Of a stretch of 64,000 nt of DNA, positions 1 through 7,974 are shown piece by piece. Source of the stretch: Cystobacter fuscus DSM 2262. GTDB lineage: Bacteria > Myxococcota > Myxococcia > Myxococcales > Myxococcaceae. The notes under the pieces were generated by a model. That model saw only the letters and a list, made by a program, of their open reading frames with translations, was not told the origin of the DNA and searched no databases. The position numbers were made by a program, and so were the translations under genes. The first letter of the stretch is position 1. The number at the start of each line of letters is the position of its first letter. The DNA lies in contig NZ_ANAH02000071.1 of the NCBI RefSeq assembly GCF_000335475.2, positions 186,001 through 250,000 on the forward strand. The letters are read 5' to 3'.

Positions 1-1800
1 CCCGCGCAGGGTGGCGAGGTCCGCGTCGCGCTCGGCGACGGTCTCCTGGAGCGCCTGCACCTGTCCGGTGAAGTCCGCCTCCATGGCGTTCTTGGCGGCT
101 TCCAGCTCGTTGCGCGCCAGGGTGAGCGCTTCCAGCTCGGCCGTCAGCTCGTTCTCGCGATCGGCCAGGTGCGCCTTGGCGGCCTCGACCTCGCCTTCCA
201 GCTCGCCGATGCGCTCCATCTGCTGCTGGATGTTGGCGTTGAGCTCCGCCTCGTGGTTCTCGTTGCGGGCGATCGTCTCCTGCAGCTCGGTCTCGAGCGT
301 GGCGACCTTCGCGTCGCGCTCCTCCAGGCGCTGGTTGAGCAGCTGCTCCTCGGCGTCCTTGTCGAGCTGGAGCTGCTCGCGCTCGGCGGTGGTGCGCGCC
401 AGGTCCGCGGAGAGGACGGAGATCTGCTCGTTGAGCCGGGCCTCGAGCTCGGCGCGCTCGGCGGAGATGCGCTGGATCTCCGCGTCCGCCTGGGCGCCAT
501 GCTGCTCGGCGGCGAGGGCGCGCGCCTCCAGGGTGCGCACGGTCGTGTCGCGCTCCTGCTCGGTCTGGGCCAGCCGCTCCTGCAGCGCCTGGATCTCCCC
601 GGTGAGCTCGGAGTAGCGCTGATCGCGCTCGCCGATGGTGCGCGCCAGCTCGCCTTCCACTTCCTCGATGCGCTGCTGGCGGCGGCCGAGTTCGGCCTCG
701 TGCGCCTGCACCGTCGTGGTGAGCCCCTGCTCCTTCACCTCGAACTCGAGGGTGACGATGTTCAGGTGCTTCTCGAGCTTCTCGTACTCGTCGCGCAGAT
801 AGCTCAGCTCGCCCCCGCGACGCGACAGCTCGTCCTCGAGGTTGGTCACCGAGCGGCGCAGGACGTTGATGTCCTTCTCCTTGGAGGCGACGACCTCGAT
901 GAGATCCTTCTCCGCGGAGAACTTCTGCAAGAGCAGGTCGTCCACGGTCGCGCCGTGCTCGCGCTCCTTCTGGAGCATGCCCTGCTGGGCCTCGTTGAAG
1001 CGGCGCAGCAGGTCATCCACCTGCATCTTCAGGCCCTGCAGCTCCACGTCCTTCTCGTGGAGGCGGTCCTCGACCGAGAGCAGCTCGCGCTCGCGCACGT
1101 TCCACACCTCGGACAGCCGGGCGATCTGCGCCTCGCGCACCTTCAACTCATCGCGCAACAGCTGCACCTTGCCCTCGGGCGTGCCCATCATGTCGCGTCG
1201 CGGCGGCGGGCGCCGGAGTTGACGCGACTCGGCGAGCAGCTCGGCCTTGCGGTCGGCGATGGACTGGAAGGCGCGCTCGAGGAAGGTGCGATCCTCCTCG
1301 GTGATGGCGCTGCGGCGCTCGCGCTTGGGCAGCCGGGGCGGAGCGCCCGCGGCGGTGGGGGCGCCCTTGAGCGGCGGCGGCGTGGAGGGCGCGCCGTCAC
1401 GCGGTGCGGCATCCTGCTCGGATTCGCCCGGCGGCATGATGTCCACGCTCAGCGACGCGAGCTCTCCCATCTCGAAGGGGATGGAGAGGTAGCCGTCCGC
1501 GGCGCCCGGCGTCTGACGGTGCTGCTGCAGCCCGTCCGCGCCCGTGTCCGAGGAGAGCAGCAGCACCCGCAGGTTCTGCCCCCACTTGCCCTTCTTGATC
1601 TGCCCACAGAGGGAAAAGCCCGACTGGTCCGGCAGCTCGGCGCGGACCACGATGAGATCCGGGCGCCGCTTCTCCATCTCCCGCTGAGCATCGGCGGCGG
1701 TGGCCGCCATGGCCGTTTGATAACCCGCGCTCTTGAGCACGGTGGCCATGCTCAGGGCGAAGTCATTCTGGCTTTCAACAATGAGGACGCGACGCTCCAT
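1..1800 (-). CDS. aglZ: AglZ-like gliding motility protein: pseudo-receiver plus coiled coil (partial, 3' end beyond window)
   Basis: The reading frame opens at an ATG at 1800 and runs off the left edge, so only about 600 N-terminal residues are seen. Residues 1-120 are a CheY-like receiver beginning MERRVLIVESQNDF. The phosphoacceptor position after PDLIVV is Arg53 instead of Asp, so it should not be phosphorylated. A Pro/Ala-rich linker follows, then from about residue 185 heptad-rich Glu/Leu/Arg sequence typical of a long coiled coil. In Myxococcus AglZ (about 1400 aa) is a filamentous coiled-coil partner of the polarity GTPase MglA at focal adhesions of the A-motility machinery; FrzS has the same layout. 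I favour AglZ because the remembered N-terminal sequence and the downstream gene order fit better. The upstream leader (1801-1929) contains an A-rich tract and inverted repeats. The assignment as AglZ rather than another FrzS-type protein is from memory. Confidence 0.8.
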   Translation of the reverse strand, partial: MERRVLIVESQNDFALSMATVLKSAGYQTAMAATAADAQREMEKRRPDLIVVRAELPDQSGFSLCGQIKKGKWGQNLRVLLLSSDTGADGLQQHRQTPGAADGYLSIPFEMGELASLSVDIMPPGESEQDAAPRDGAPSTPPPLKGAPTAAGAPPRLPKRERRSAITEEDRTFLERAFQSIADRKAELLAESRQLRRPPPRRDMMGTPEGKVQLLRDELKVREAQIARLSEVWNVRERELLSVEDRLHEKDVELQGLKMQVDDLLRRFNEAQQGMLQKEREHGATVDDLLLQKFSAEKDLIEVVASKEKDINVLRRSVTNLEDELSRRGGELSYLRDEYEKLEKHLNIVTLEFEVKEQGLTTTVQAHEAELGRRQQRIEEVEGELARTIGERDQRYSELTGEIQALQERLAQTEQERDTTVRTLEARALAAEQHGAQADAEIQRISAERAELEARLNEQISVLSADLARTTAEREQLQLDKDAEEQLLNQRLEERDAKVATLETELQETIARNENHEAELNANIQQQMERIGELEGEVEAAKAHLADRENELTAELEALTLARNELEAAKNAMEADFTGQVQALQETVAERDADLATLRG

Positions 1801-1866
1801 GAGCTCTTTTTTTTCCAGGCAAAAAGTTCAATGAAAACCGGCACATCCTAGACCCGGCAGGCAAGC

Positions 1867-1893
1867 CTTGGAAAGTTCCCCTTCCAAGCTTGG
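1867..1893. promoter_or_regulatory. Inverted repeats in the aglZ upstream region
   Basis: Between the glycosyltransferase stop and the aglZ start there is a perfect 7-bp inverted repeat (CTTGGAA ... TTCCAAG, 1867-1873 and 1882-1888, 8-bp spacer). It overlaps a perfect 10-bp palindrome CCAAGCTTGG (1884-1893). It lies 67-93 bp upstream of the aglZ ATG. It could be an operator for aglZ or a hairpin ending the upstream gene. No regulator is known to me. Confidence 0.35.
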
Positions 1894-1929
1894 TCGGTTG
1901 GCACACGAGTCGCAGGAAGATCTGAATAT

Positions 1930-4236
1930 TTATGAGGGTTTGCCGCGCGCACCGCCCTGGACCTTGGGGGGAGCGGCCGAGGAGGCGGGCAGCTCGTCCC
2001 GGCCGGGGAAGGTGGTGGGCGGGGTGTGCCGGGCGAAGTGGGTGCCCTCGGGCGGGCAGTAGCCGTGGGCGAGCTGGGCGAACCACGGGTTGAGCCGCGA
2101 CTCGGGCGGCTGGCGCGGGGGAGCCTCGGTCTCCTGGATTTCCTCGCTGCTGATCTCCTCGGGCTCCTCCAGCGGATGGGCGTGGCGGGGCGTGGGCGAG
2201 GCCTCCTCCTCGGAGAGCACCTCGGCATGAGAGGAGGAGATCTCCTCGGGCTCCTCCTCGGCGACGGGCTGGAGGACGGGGGGCGCGGGAGCAGGGGGCG
2301 CGGGCACCGGCATGAGCACGGGGGGTTCGCTGGGTCGCGAGCCACTGGGAGGCCGGGGGGCCCGGGGCGGCAGCGGCGGAATGATGAGCGAGCCGCGCGC
2401 GGGAGTCGGCAGCTCCACGGACGGCCGGGAGGGCAGGGCGGGGGGCCGGAGTGGCTCGGGCTCCGGGACCACCGCGCGGCGCGGCTCGGGGGGCGTGGTG
2501 CGGCGCAGCTCGGGGGGCATGGGGCGCGGACCCATGGAGGGCCGGCTGGGAATGGGCGGAGGCGCTGGGACGGAGGGCGCGGCCGTCACGGCGGCTGGCG
2601 CCGGAATCGGGGGCGGAACCGAGGCTGGCGCCGGGACGGGGGCTGGAGCCGGGGCCGGGAGTGGAGCCGGAGGCCGCACGTGCTGCTCGGTCAGGGACTG
2701 GTCCTGATCGGCGGCGGGGGGATCACGTAGGGGGAGACCCATCACCACGGGTGGGCCCTCGGGACGGCGGGTGTCGGGCTCGGTCTTGACGAGCCGGGTA
2801 TCGAGGCCGTCCTCGGACAGCAGCGCCTGGCCCACGACGACGGGCGGATCATCCAGCGCCGGAGGACCCTGTCCGGGATCCGTATCCTGGGTGTGGGTGG
2901 CCGGCCCGTCGGGCTCGACGGCCTGGACGGCGGGAGGGGCGGGCTCGGGAGCGGCCTCGGCGCTCACCGTGCCCATCATGCCGAGGACGCGGTTGGTGGG
3001 GGTGCCGGTGACGGCCGTGAGCTGAGGCTCGTTCTGCCGCTCGCCGGGACTCGCGCGTGCCGCGGCGTCCTTGCCGAGCAGCCCGTCATAGATGTCCAGG
3101 AGCTGGCCGCGGATGAGCCCCGCGTCGAGCGACCTGCTGGCGAAGGCCCGGGCGTGCTCACCGAGCGACAGGCGCCGGGGCACGTCGCGGGCGAGGGCGA
3201 TGAGCTGCTCGGCGAGCGCCTGGGCATCTCCGGGCGGGTAGAAGACCCCCGCCGCGGCCGGGATGAGTTCGCGCGTGAGGGGCAGGTCCGCGGCGAGCAC
3301 GGGCCGGCCCGCGGCGAGGTACTCGGACACCTTGGCGAGCGCGCCGCCCTGGACGCGGTTGCGGTCCACGTCGTCGAGCGGCACCACCCCCACGTCCGCG
3401 AGGGTGAGCACCTTGGCCAGGTTGTCATGGCTGACGGCGGGCTGGAACTCGACGTGTTGCTTGAGGTCGAGCTCGGCGACGAGATCTTCCAGGTGGGGCT
3501 GCCAGTCGGGGTGGCGCGGACCGACGAGCGACAGCCGCACGTCCACCTCGCGCACCGCGAGCGCCAGTCCCCGCAGCAGCCCGGCGAGGCCCTGCCAGGA
3601 GACCTGACTGCCCAGGTACATCAGCCGCATGGGGGCGCCGTCGGGCACGCCGAGCGCCTCGGGCTCATAGGGCCCCATGTCCACGGGGGCGCGCACCACG
3701 TGCACCGACTCGCTCGGCACGCCCAGGGATTGGATGAAGTCGCTCGTGGTGGTCGAGCCGGTGATGACCCGATCCACGTTCATCAGGCAGAACAGCTCCT
3801 GGCGCCGGATCTTGGAGAGGAACTTGCGGTCTCCCTCCAACTGCGGATGCGTGTAGCGCAGCTCCTGCGAGGGGAAGCTCTGCGCCTCGTAGACGAGCCG
3901 GTAGCCGTAGTCCCCCTTGAGCTCGCACAGGGCATAGCCGCCGAAGGGATCGGTGAAGTGGGCGAGGGCGTACTCCTCGCTCTCCAACTGGCGCCGCACG
4001 GCGCGCTCGAAGGCCTGGATGCGCGAGGCCAGGTCTCCCGAGCCCACGGGCACCCGGAGCAGACGCGCGTTCTCGTACTTCTCGATATGGGTGTGATCCG
4101 GCGTCTTGACCGAGAGCACCACCACCGAGAACCGATCGGGCAGTGCCTTCAAATACTCGGTCAGCCGGCGCGAGGAACCCGACGGGCCGGGGATGACGTC
4201 GAAGCTGCACAGCAGGAGTCTGGGCAGATCACTCAA
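1930..4236 (-). CDS. GT4-family glycosyltransferase with long proline-rich C-terminal tail
   Basis: 768 aa. Residues 1 to about 375 form a GT-B fold glycosyltransferase of the GT4/group 1 type: an N-terminal Rossmann start (LLLCSFDVIPGPSGSSRR) and a C-terminal half with a KVSEYLAAGRPVLAADLP stretch at the donor-sugar site and the usual helix up to about 370. Residues from about 390 to 768 are low-complexity Pro/Ala/Glu sequence (strings such as PAPAPAPVPAPAS, then EEPEEISS repeats) without a recognisable fold. GT4 enzymes are normally 350-420 aa, so the tail doubles the protein. It has no signal peptide, so it is cytoplasmic. It lies 129 bp upstream of aglZ on the same strand and may share transcripts with it. 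Sugar donor and product are unknown. Confidence 0.8.
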   Translation of the reverse strand: MSDLPRLLLCSFDVIPGPSGSSRRLTEYLKALPDRFSVVVLSVKTPDHTHIEKYENARLLRVPVGSGDLASRIQAFERAVRRQLESEEYALAHFTDPFGGYALCELKGDYGYRLVYEAQSFPSQELRYTHPQLEGDRKFLSKIRRQELFCLMNVDRVITGSTTTSDFIQSLGVPSESVHVVRAPVDMGPYEPEALGVPDGAPMRLMYLGSQVSWQGLAGLLRGLALAVREVDVRLSLVGPRHPDWQPHLEDLVAELDLKQHVEFQPAVSHDNLAKVLTLADVGVVPLDDVDRNRVQGGALAKVSEYLAAGRPVLAADLPLTRELIPAAAGVFYPPGDAQALAEQLIALARDVPRRLSLGEHARAFASRSLDAGLIRGQLLDIYDGLLGKDAAARASPGERQNEPQLTAVTGTPTNRVLGMMGTVSAEAAPEPAPPAVQAVEPDGPATHTQDTDPGQGPPALDDPPVVVGQALLSEDGLDTRLVKTEPDTRRPEGPPVVMGLPLRDPPAADQDQSLTEQHVRPPAPLPAPAPAPVPAPASVPPPIPAPAAVTAAPSVPAPPPIPSRPSMGPRPMPPELRRTTPPEPRRAVVPEPEPLRPPALPSRPSVELPTPARGSLIIPPLPPRAPRPPSGSRPSEPPVLMPVPAPPAPAPPVLQPVAEEEPEEISSSHAEVLSEEEASPTPRHAHPLEEPEEISSEEIQETEAPPRQPPESRLNPWFAQLAHGYCPPEGTHFARHTPPTTFPGRDELPASSAAPPKVQGGARGKPS

Positions 4237-4328
4237 GGCGGGCCGGAGAATACAAAGCCCGCTCCCGCCTTGTCACCGTCCCTCGCCACCTCGCGAGGTA
4301 TCCCCACGAACAGTCGCGAAATCGTCCG

Positions 4329-4357
4329 TTGACCCGGGTTTGCGCCGGCCCTAAGCC
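4329..4357 (+). promoter_or_regulatory. Weak sigma-70-like promoter for the DUF4912-GH57 pair
   Basis: TTGACC (4329-4334), 17-bp spacer, TAAGCC (4352-4357) in the divergent 132-bp gap, ending 11 bp before the ATG at 4369. The -35 is good and the -10 poor. Confidence 0.3.
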
Positions 4358-4368
4358 CAGGTCCGCTT

Positions 4369-6237
4369 ATGGCCGACCGCAAGAGCATCATGGTGGAACA
4401 CCTCCGGGAATTCGCGCACACGCAGTGGGGGCGCGGGGTGGACAGGCTCAAGGCGCGCAAGGGCCTGCTCGGCGCACTGGTGACGCGCGTGGACGAGCTC
4501 GTCACCCTCATGGGGCTGCGCGAGCGGGCTGACGGCTCGACCGAGGCCCCCCCGGGTGTCTCCGCGACCCGGTCCCCTCCGGAACGGGAACAGCCCACGC
4601 CCCGGTCCGAGGCTCCCGCCGCGTCGAAGCGGCCCCTGCCCGGGGATGATGACGAGAAGACCCCCGTGTACGTGCCGACCCGGCCCGCGCGGGTGGTCGA
4701 CTTCCCACCCAAGCAGTCGGCTCCACTCGAGGCCACTGCTTCTTCGGACGTGTCGACCCCCGCGCCCGTCGCGCCTCCCGAGCCCGCGAGGACCTCCGCC
4801 GAGCCGCTCGTGGAGGGCTTCTTCGTGGCGCGCATCGTCACCGGGGCTTCGAACGCGCCGCCTCCCGATGCGCCGGGCGGGCTGATCTCCAACGGGTCGC
4901 TCGGCTCGCTGCCGGTGGACTACGCGGACGACACCGTCATGTTGCTGCCCCGGGATCCCCACACGCTCTTCGTGTTCTGGGACTTCAAGGTCACCACCCG
5001 GGAGCGCGCCGCGCAGGGGCTGGAGTACCCACGGACCGTGATGCGGCTGTACGACGATCATGACACCCTGCTCGGCGTCATCGACGTCGCGCTCGAGTCG
5101 CGGAGCTTCTACATCGGCGGGCTGCCCGCGGGCCGGCCCTACCGGGTGGAGCTGCACTTCGTCGGCCGGGATGGCCGTTCGCGCCGCATCGGACACTCGT
5201 CCAACCGCGTCTTCCTGCCTCCAGCGGGGCCTTCCTCGGACACCTCGGTGCGCTTCCTGCGGGTGCCGTCCCCCGCCGCCTTGCGCGCCGTGCCTCGTCC
5301 CGGCTCCGTGTCCCTGCGGTTCGAGCCCGACGAGGAGCGCGACTACATCACCTGGCGCCGCGTGCTCCTGCCGGGAAGCGCCGAGCGTCTCGAGCCCCAC
5401 GTTCCGTCGCGCGCGGCGCCTCCTGGCGAGCAGGTCGCTCCCACTCCGGGGTATCTGCACGTCCCGCGCGCCGAGGGCTCCTCGTCGGAAGGACGCGTGG
5501 GTGCGCCGAGGCCCGCCGAGAGTCCCTCCGGCGAGGCGCCAGTGCCGCCGGAGTCCGAGCGCGCGCCCCCGGAGCGTTGGGTGTGGTCGCACGGGCCTGG
5601 AGGCTCATCCGAGATCTGGCTGGATTCGGCCGGACCGTCGGGTTCCTCGGAGCAAGGGGCCCGGCCGATGGGAGTTCCCGCGGCGGGTGGTGACTCCCGA
5701 GGGCCCGCCGGGCCTTCCGCGCACGGGTTCGTGTCCCAGGGGCCCGCAGGCTCCTCGGAGCAGGCGTCGGGCGTGCCACGTGCGCGCGAAGGGGTCGTTC
5801 AGTGGATCGGCTCGCACGGGCCCGCGGGTTCCTCGGAGCAGGGGCCGGGCGTGTCGGGTGCGCGCGAAGGGGTCGTTCAGTGGATTGGCTCGCACGGGCC
5901 CGCGGGCTCCTCGGAGCAGGTGCCGGGCGCGTCGCAGCGAGGGGAAGGGGTTGTGCAATGGATGTGGGTCTACGGGCCGGTGGCCTCGGAACAGGGGCCG
6001 GGCCTGGCGGGTCCGCCCGGGGCTTCCGGGCAGTGGGTGTGGTCGAGCGGGCCGGCGGGCTCCTCGGAGCAGGGCCCCGGTCCAGCGGGTCCTCCTGGCG
6101 CCGCCGGGCAGTGGGTGTGGTCGAGCGGACCGGCGGGCTCCTCGGAGCAGGGCCCCGGTCCAGGAGGCCCATCCGGGGCCACCGGACTGTGGGTGTGGTC
6201 GAGCGGACCGGCGGGCTCCTCGGGTCCGGGGTGGTGA
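4369..6237 (+). CDS. DUF4912 domain protein with tandem GPAGSSEQ-type repeats
   Basis: 622 aa. Residues 1-45 are basic and helical, followed by a Pro/Ser-rich linker. A DUF4912 domain (about residues 180-330) is recognised by VMLLPRDPHTLFVFWDFK and a later YRVELHFVGRDGRS. DUF4912 is a domain of unknown role often found beside GH57 genes. Residues from about 405 to 622 are low complexity with many copies of GPAGSSEQ. From about 5780 the DNA repeats with an exact 78-bp (26-codon) period, each unit holding a W-x-W or QWIGSHGPAGSS core. There is no signal peptide. The gene ends 10 bp before the GH57 start, so the two are almost certainly co-transcribed. Function is unknown; a role linked to glycogen or alpha-glucan is inferred from the neighbour only. 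Confidence 0.75.
   Translation: MADRKSIMVEHLREFAHTQWGRGVDRLKARKGLLGALVTRVDELVTLMGLRERADGSTEAPPGVSATRSPPEREQPTPRSEAPAASKRPLPGDDDEKTPVYVPTRPARVVDFPPKQSAPLEATASSDVSTPAPVAPPEPARTSAEPLVEGFFVARIVTGASNAPPPDAPGGLISNGSLGSLPVDYADDTVMLLPRDPHTLFVFWDFKVTTRERAAQGLEYPRTVMRLYDDHDTLLGVIDVALESRSFYIGGLPAGRPYRVELHFVGRDGRSRRIGHSSNRVFLPPAGPSSDTSVRFLRVPSPAALRAVPRPGSVSLRFEPDEERDYITWRRVLLPGSAERLEPHVPSRAAPPGEQVAPTPGYLHVPRAEGSSSEGRVGAPRPAESPSGEAPVPPESERAPPERWVWSHGPGGSSEIWLDSAGPSGSSEQGARPMGVPAAGGDSRGPAGPSAHGFVSQGPAGSSEQASGVPRAREGVVQWIGSHGPAGSSEQGPGVSGAREGVVQWIGSHGPAGSSEQVPGASQRGEGVVQWMWVYGPVASEQGPGLAGPPGASGQWVWSSGPAGSSEQGPGPAGPPGAAGQWVWSSGPAGSSEQGPGPGGPSGATGLWVWSSGPAGSSGPGW
5780..6235 (+). repeat. 78-bp in-frame tandem repeats
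   Basis: The block TGCGCGCGAA recurs at 5781 and 5859. The block GTGGGTGTGGTCGAGCGG recurs at about 6033, 6111 and 6189. Both intervals are 78 bp, i.e. 26 codons, and all stay in frame. The last copies (6031-6235) are nearly identical in DNA, which suggests recent duplication, while the copies before 6030 have diverged and one (VYGPVASEQ) has lost residues. Confidence 0.8.
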
Positions 6238-6247
6238 GGGAAAGACC

Positions 6248-7840
6248 ATGAGCATCGGTTCCCTTGCCCTCGTGCTGCATGCGCACCTGCCGTTCGTGCG
6301 CCATCCCGAGTACGAGAACTTCCTGGAGGAGGACTGGCTCTACGAGGCCATCTCCGAGACGTATCTCCCGCTGCTGCTCACCTTCGATCGGCTGGCGGAG
6401 GAGGACGTTCCCTTCCGGTTGACGCTCACGCTCACGCCCACGCTCGTCACCATGTTGCGTGACGAGCTGCTCATGAGCCGTTATGCCCGGCGCCTGGATC
6501 AGCTCTGCGAGCTGGGCGCGCGCGAGGTGCATCGCACCCGGAACGATCCCGTCTTCGGCCGGCTCGCCCGCTTCCACCGCGACCACTTCGAGTCCCTGCG
6601 CCAGGCCTTCCATGATCGCTACAAGCGCGATCTGGTGAGCGCCTTCCGCCGGCTCCAGGACGCGGGGCACCTGGAGATCATCACCTGCAACGCCACGCAC
6701 GGCTTCCTGCCGCTGATGCAGCAGACGCCCGAGGCGGTGCGCGCGCAGATCTCCGTGGCCGCCAGCCACTACCGGCTCACCTTCGGGCGGGACGCGCCGG
6801 GCATCTGGCTCGCCGAGTGTGGCTACTTCCCCGGGGTGGAGAAGTTCCTCGCGGCCGAGCGCATCCGCTACTTCTTCGTGGACACCCACGGCCTCACGGA
6901 CGCGACGCCCCGGCCGCTCAATGGCCCCTTCGCGCCCATCTACACCGAGGTGGGCGTGGCCGCGTACGCGCGGGATCCGGAGAGCAGCCAGCAGGTGTGG
7001 AGCGCCGAGCGCGGCTATCCCGGCGATCCCCACTACCGGGAGTTCTACCGGGACATCGGCTGGGACCTGGAGCTGGACTACGTCCGGCCCTACATCCAGC
7101 CCACGGGAGACCGCAAGAACACGGGCTTCAAGTACTACCGCATCACCGGCAAGGGGCAGGACAAGCAGCCGTATGATCCGGACCTGGCGCGCGAGCGGGC
7201 GCACGTCCACGCGGGCAACTTCCTCTTCAACCGCGAGAAGCAGTTCGAGTGGCTCTCGGGCAAGGTGCGCGGACGCAAGCCGGTGGTGGTGGCGCCCTAC
7301 GACGCGGAGCTCTTCGGCCACTGGTGGTTCGAGGGGCCCTGGTTCCTCGAGGCGCTGCTGCGCAAGGTGGCGCAGGAGCAGAAGACGTTCTCGCTGGTGA
7401 CGCCCTCGGACGATCTCGCCGCGCATCCGGAGAACCAGGTGGCCACGCCGCCCCTGTGCTCCTGGGGAGCGGGGGGCTATGCGACCATGTGGCTGGATGG
7501 CTCCAACGATTGGATCTACCGCCACCTCCACCACTGCGCCCGGCAGATGATCGCCCTGGCGAAGGACTTCCCGGACGACTCGCCCACGCTGCAGCGCAGG
7601 GCCCTCAACCAGGCCGCGCGCGAGTTGCTGCTCGCGCAGTCCTCGGACTGGGCCTTCATCATGAAGACGGGGACCATGGTGGACTACGCGGTGCGCCGTA
7701 CCCAGGAGCACGTGCTGCGCTTCCTGCGCCTGCACGAGCAGTTGCGCGGGGGCCGCATCGACGAGGAGCAACTCACCCGCTTCGAGGCGACGAGCACCGT
7801 GTTTCCCGAAATCGATTACCGCGTCTACCGTCCAGAGTGA
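6248..7840 (+). CDS. GH57 1,4-alpha-glucan branching enzyme
   Basis: 530 aa, ATG at 6248 ten bases after the DUF4912 stop, with GGGAAAG just upstream. Glycoside hydrolase family 57: the N-terminus LALVLHAHLPFVRHPEY carries the family His-x-His motif near strand 1. WLAECGYFPGVEK (about residues 186-198) contains the Glu expected as catalytic nucleophile. APYDAELFGHWWFEG (about 349-363) contains the Asp expected as acid/base plus the family's GHWWFEGP signature. The length matches the about 530-aa GH57 branching enzymes, which introduce alpha-1,6 branches into glycogen-like glucans in the cytoplasm. Amylopullulanase-type activity is possible but less likely given the size and the absence of a signal peptide. 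Confidence 0.85.
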   Translation: MSIGSLALVLHAHLPFVRHPEYENFLEEDWLYEAISETYLPLLLTFDRLAEEDVPFRLTLTLTPTLVTMLRDELLMSRYARRLDQLCELGAREVHRTRNDPVFGRLARFHRDHFESLRQAFHDRYKRDLVSAFRRLQDAGHLEIITCNATHGFLPLMQQTPEAVRAQISVAASHYRLTFGRDAPGIWLAECGYFPGVEKFLAAERIRYFFVDTHGLTDATPRPLNGPFAPIYTEVGVAAYARDPESSQQVWSAERGYPGDPHYREFYRDIGWDLELDYVRPYIQPTGDRKNTGFKYYRITGKGQDKQPYDPDLARERAHVHAGNFLFNREKQFEWLSGKVRGRKPVVVAPYDAELFGHWWFEGPWFLEALLRKVAQEQKTFSLVTPSDDLAAHPENQVATPPLCSWGAGGYATMWLDGSNDWIYRHLHHCARQMIALAKDFPDDSPTLQRRALNQAARELLLAQSSDWAFIMKTGTMVDYAVRRTQEHVLRFLRLHEQLRGGRIDEEQLTRFEATSTVFPEIDYRVYRPE

Positions 7841-7858
7841 GACAGCCGGAATCGGGCA

Positions 7859-7899
7859 CCGCCCGCTCGTTCCCTTTGCTTTCGGGGAAGAGGGGGCGG
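7859..7899 (+). terminator. Imperfect hairpin after the GH57 gene
   Basis: CCGCCC (7859-7864) can pair with GGGCGG (7894-7899) and, inside it, TTCCC (7070-offset within 7870-7874) with GGGAA (7885-7889). This gives a two-tier hairpin 19 bp after the GH57 stop. There is no T-tract, so it is only terminator-like. Confidence 0.4.
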
Positions 7900-7974
7900 C
7901 CCGCGTTGTTATGTCGCGCGGACAGGGCGCTTCCGCCTTGCTTCGCTGCCTTCGTGTCTTATGTCGGGAGAGTC

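Noticed and set aside
169-1851. Long plus-strand open frame opposite aglZ
   Set aside because: Codon pattern and the AglZ motifs support only the minus strand; the plus frame is an antisense artefact of high GC3.
1899-1914. Sigma-54-like TGGCACACGAGTCGCA on the plus strand
   Set aside because: Spacing fits but it would transcribe antisense into the glycosyltransferase gene; both neighbours lie on the minus strand.
5348-7771. 807-codon minus-strand frame opposite the DUF4912 and GH57 genes
   Set aside because: It is the antisense of two well-supported genes and contains only low-complexity Arg/Pro/Ala sequence.
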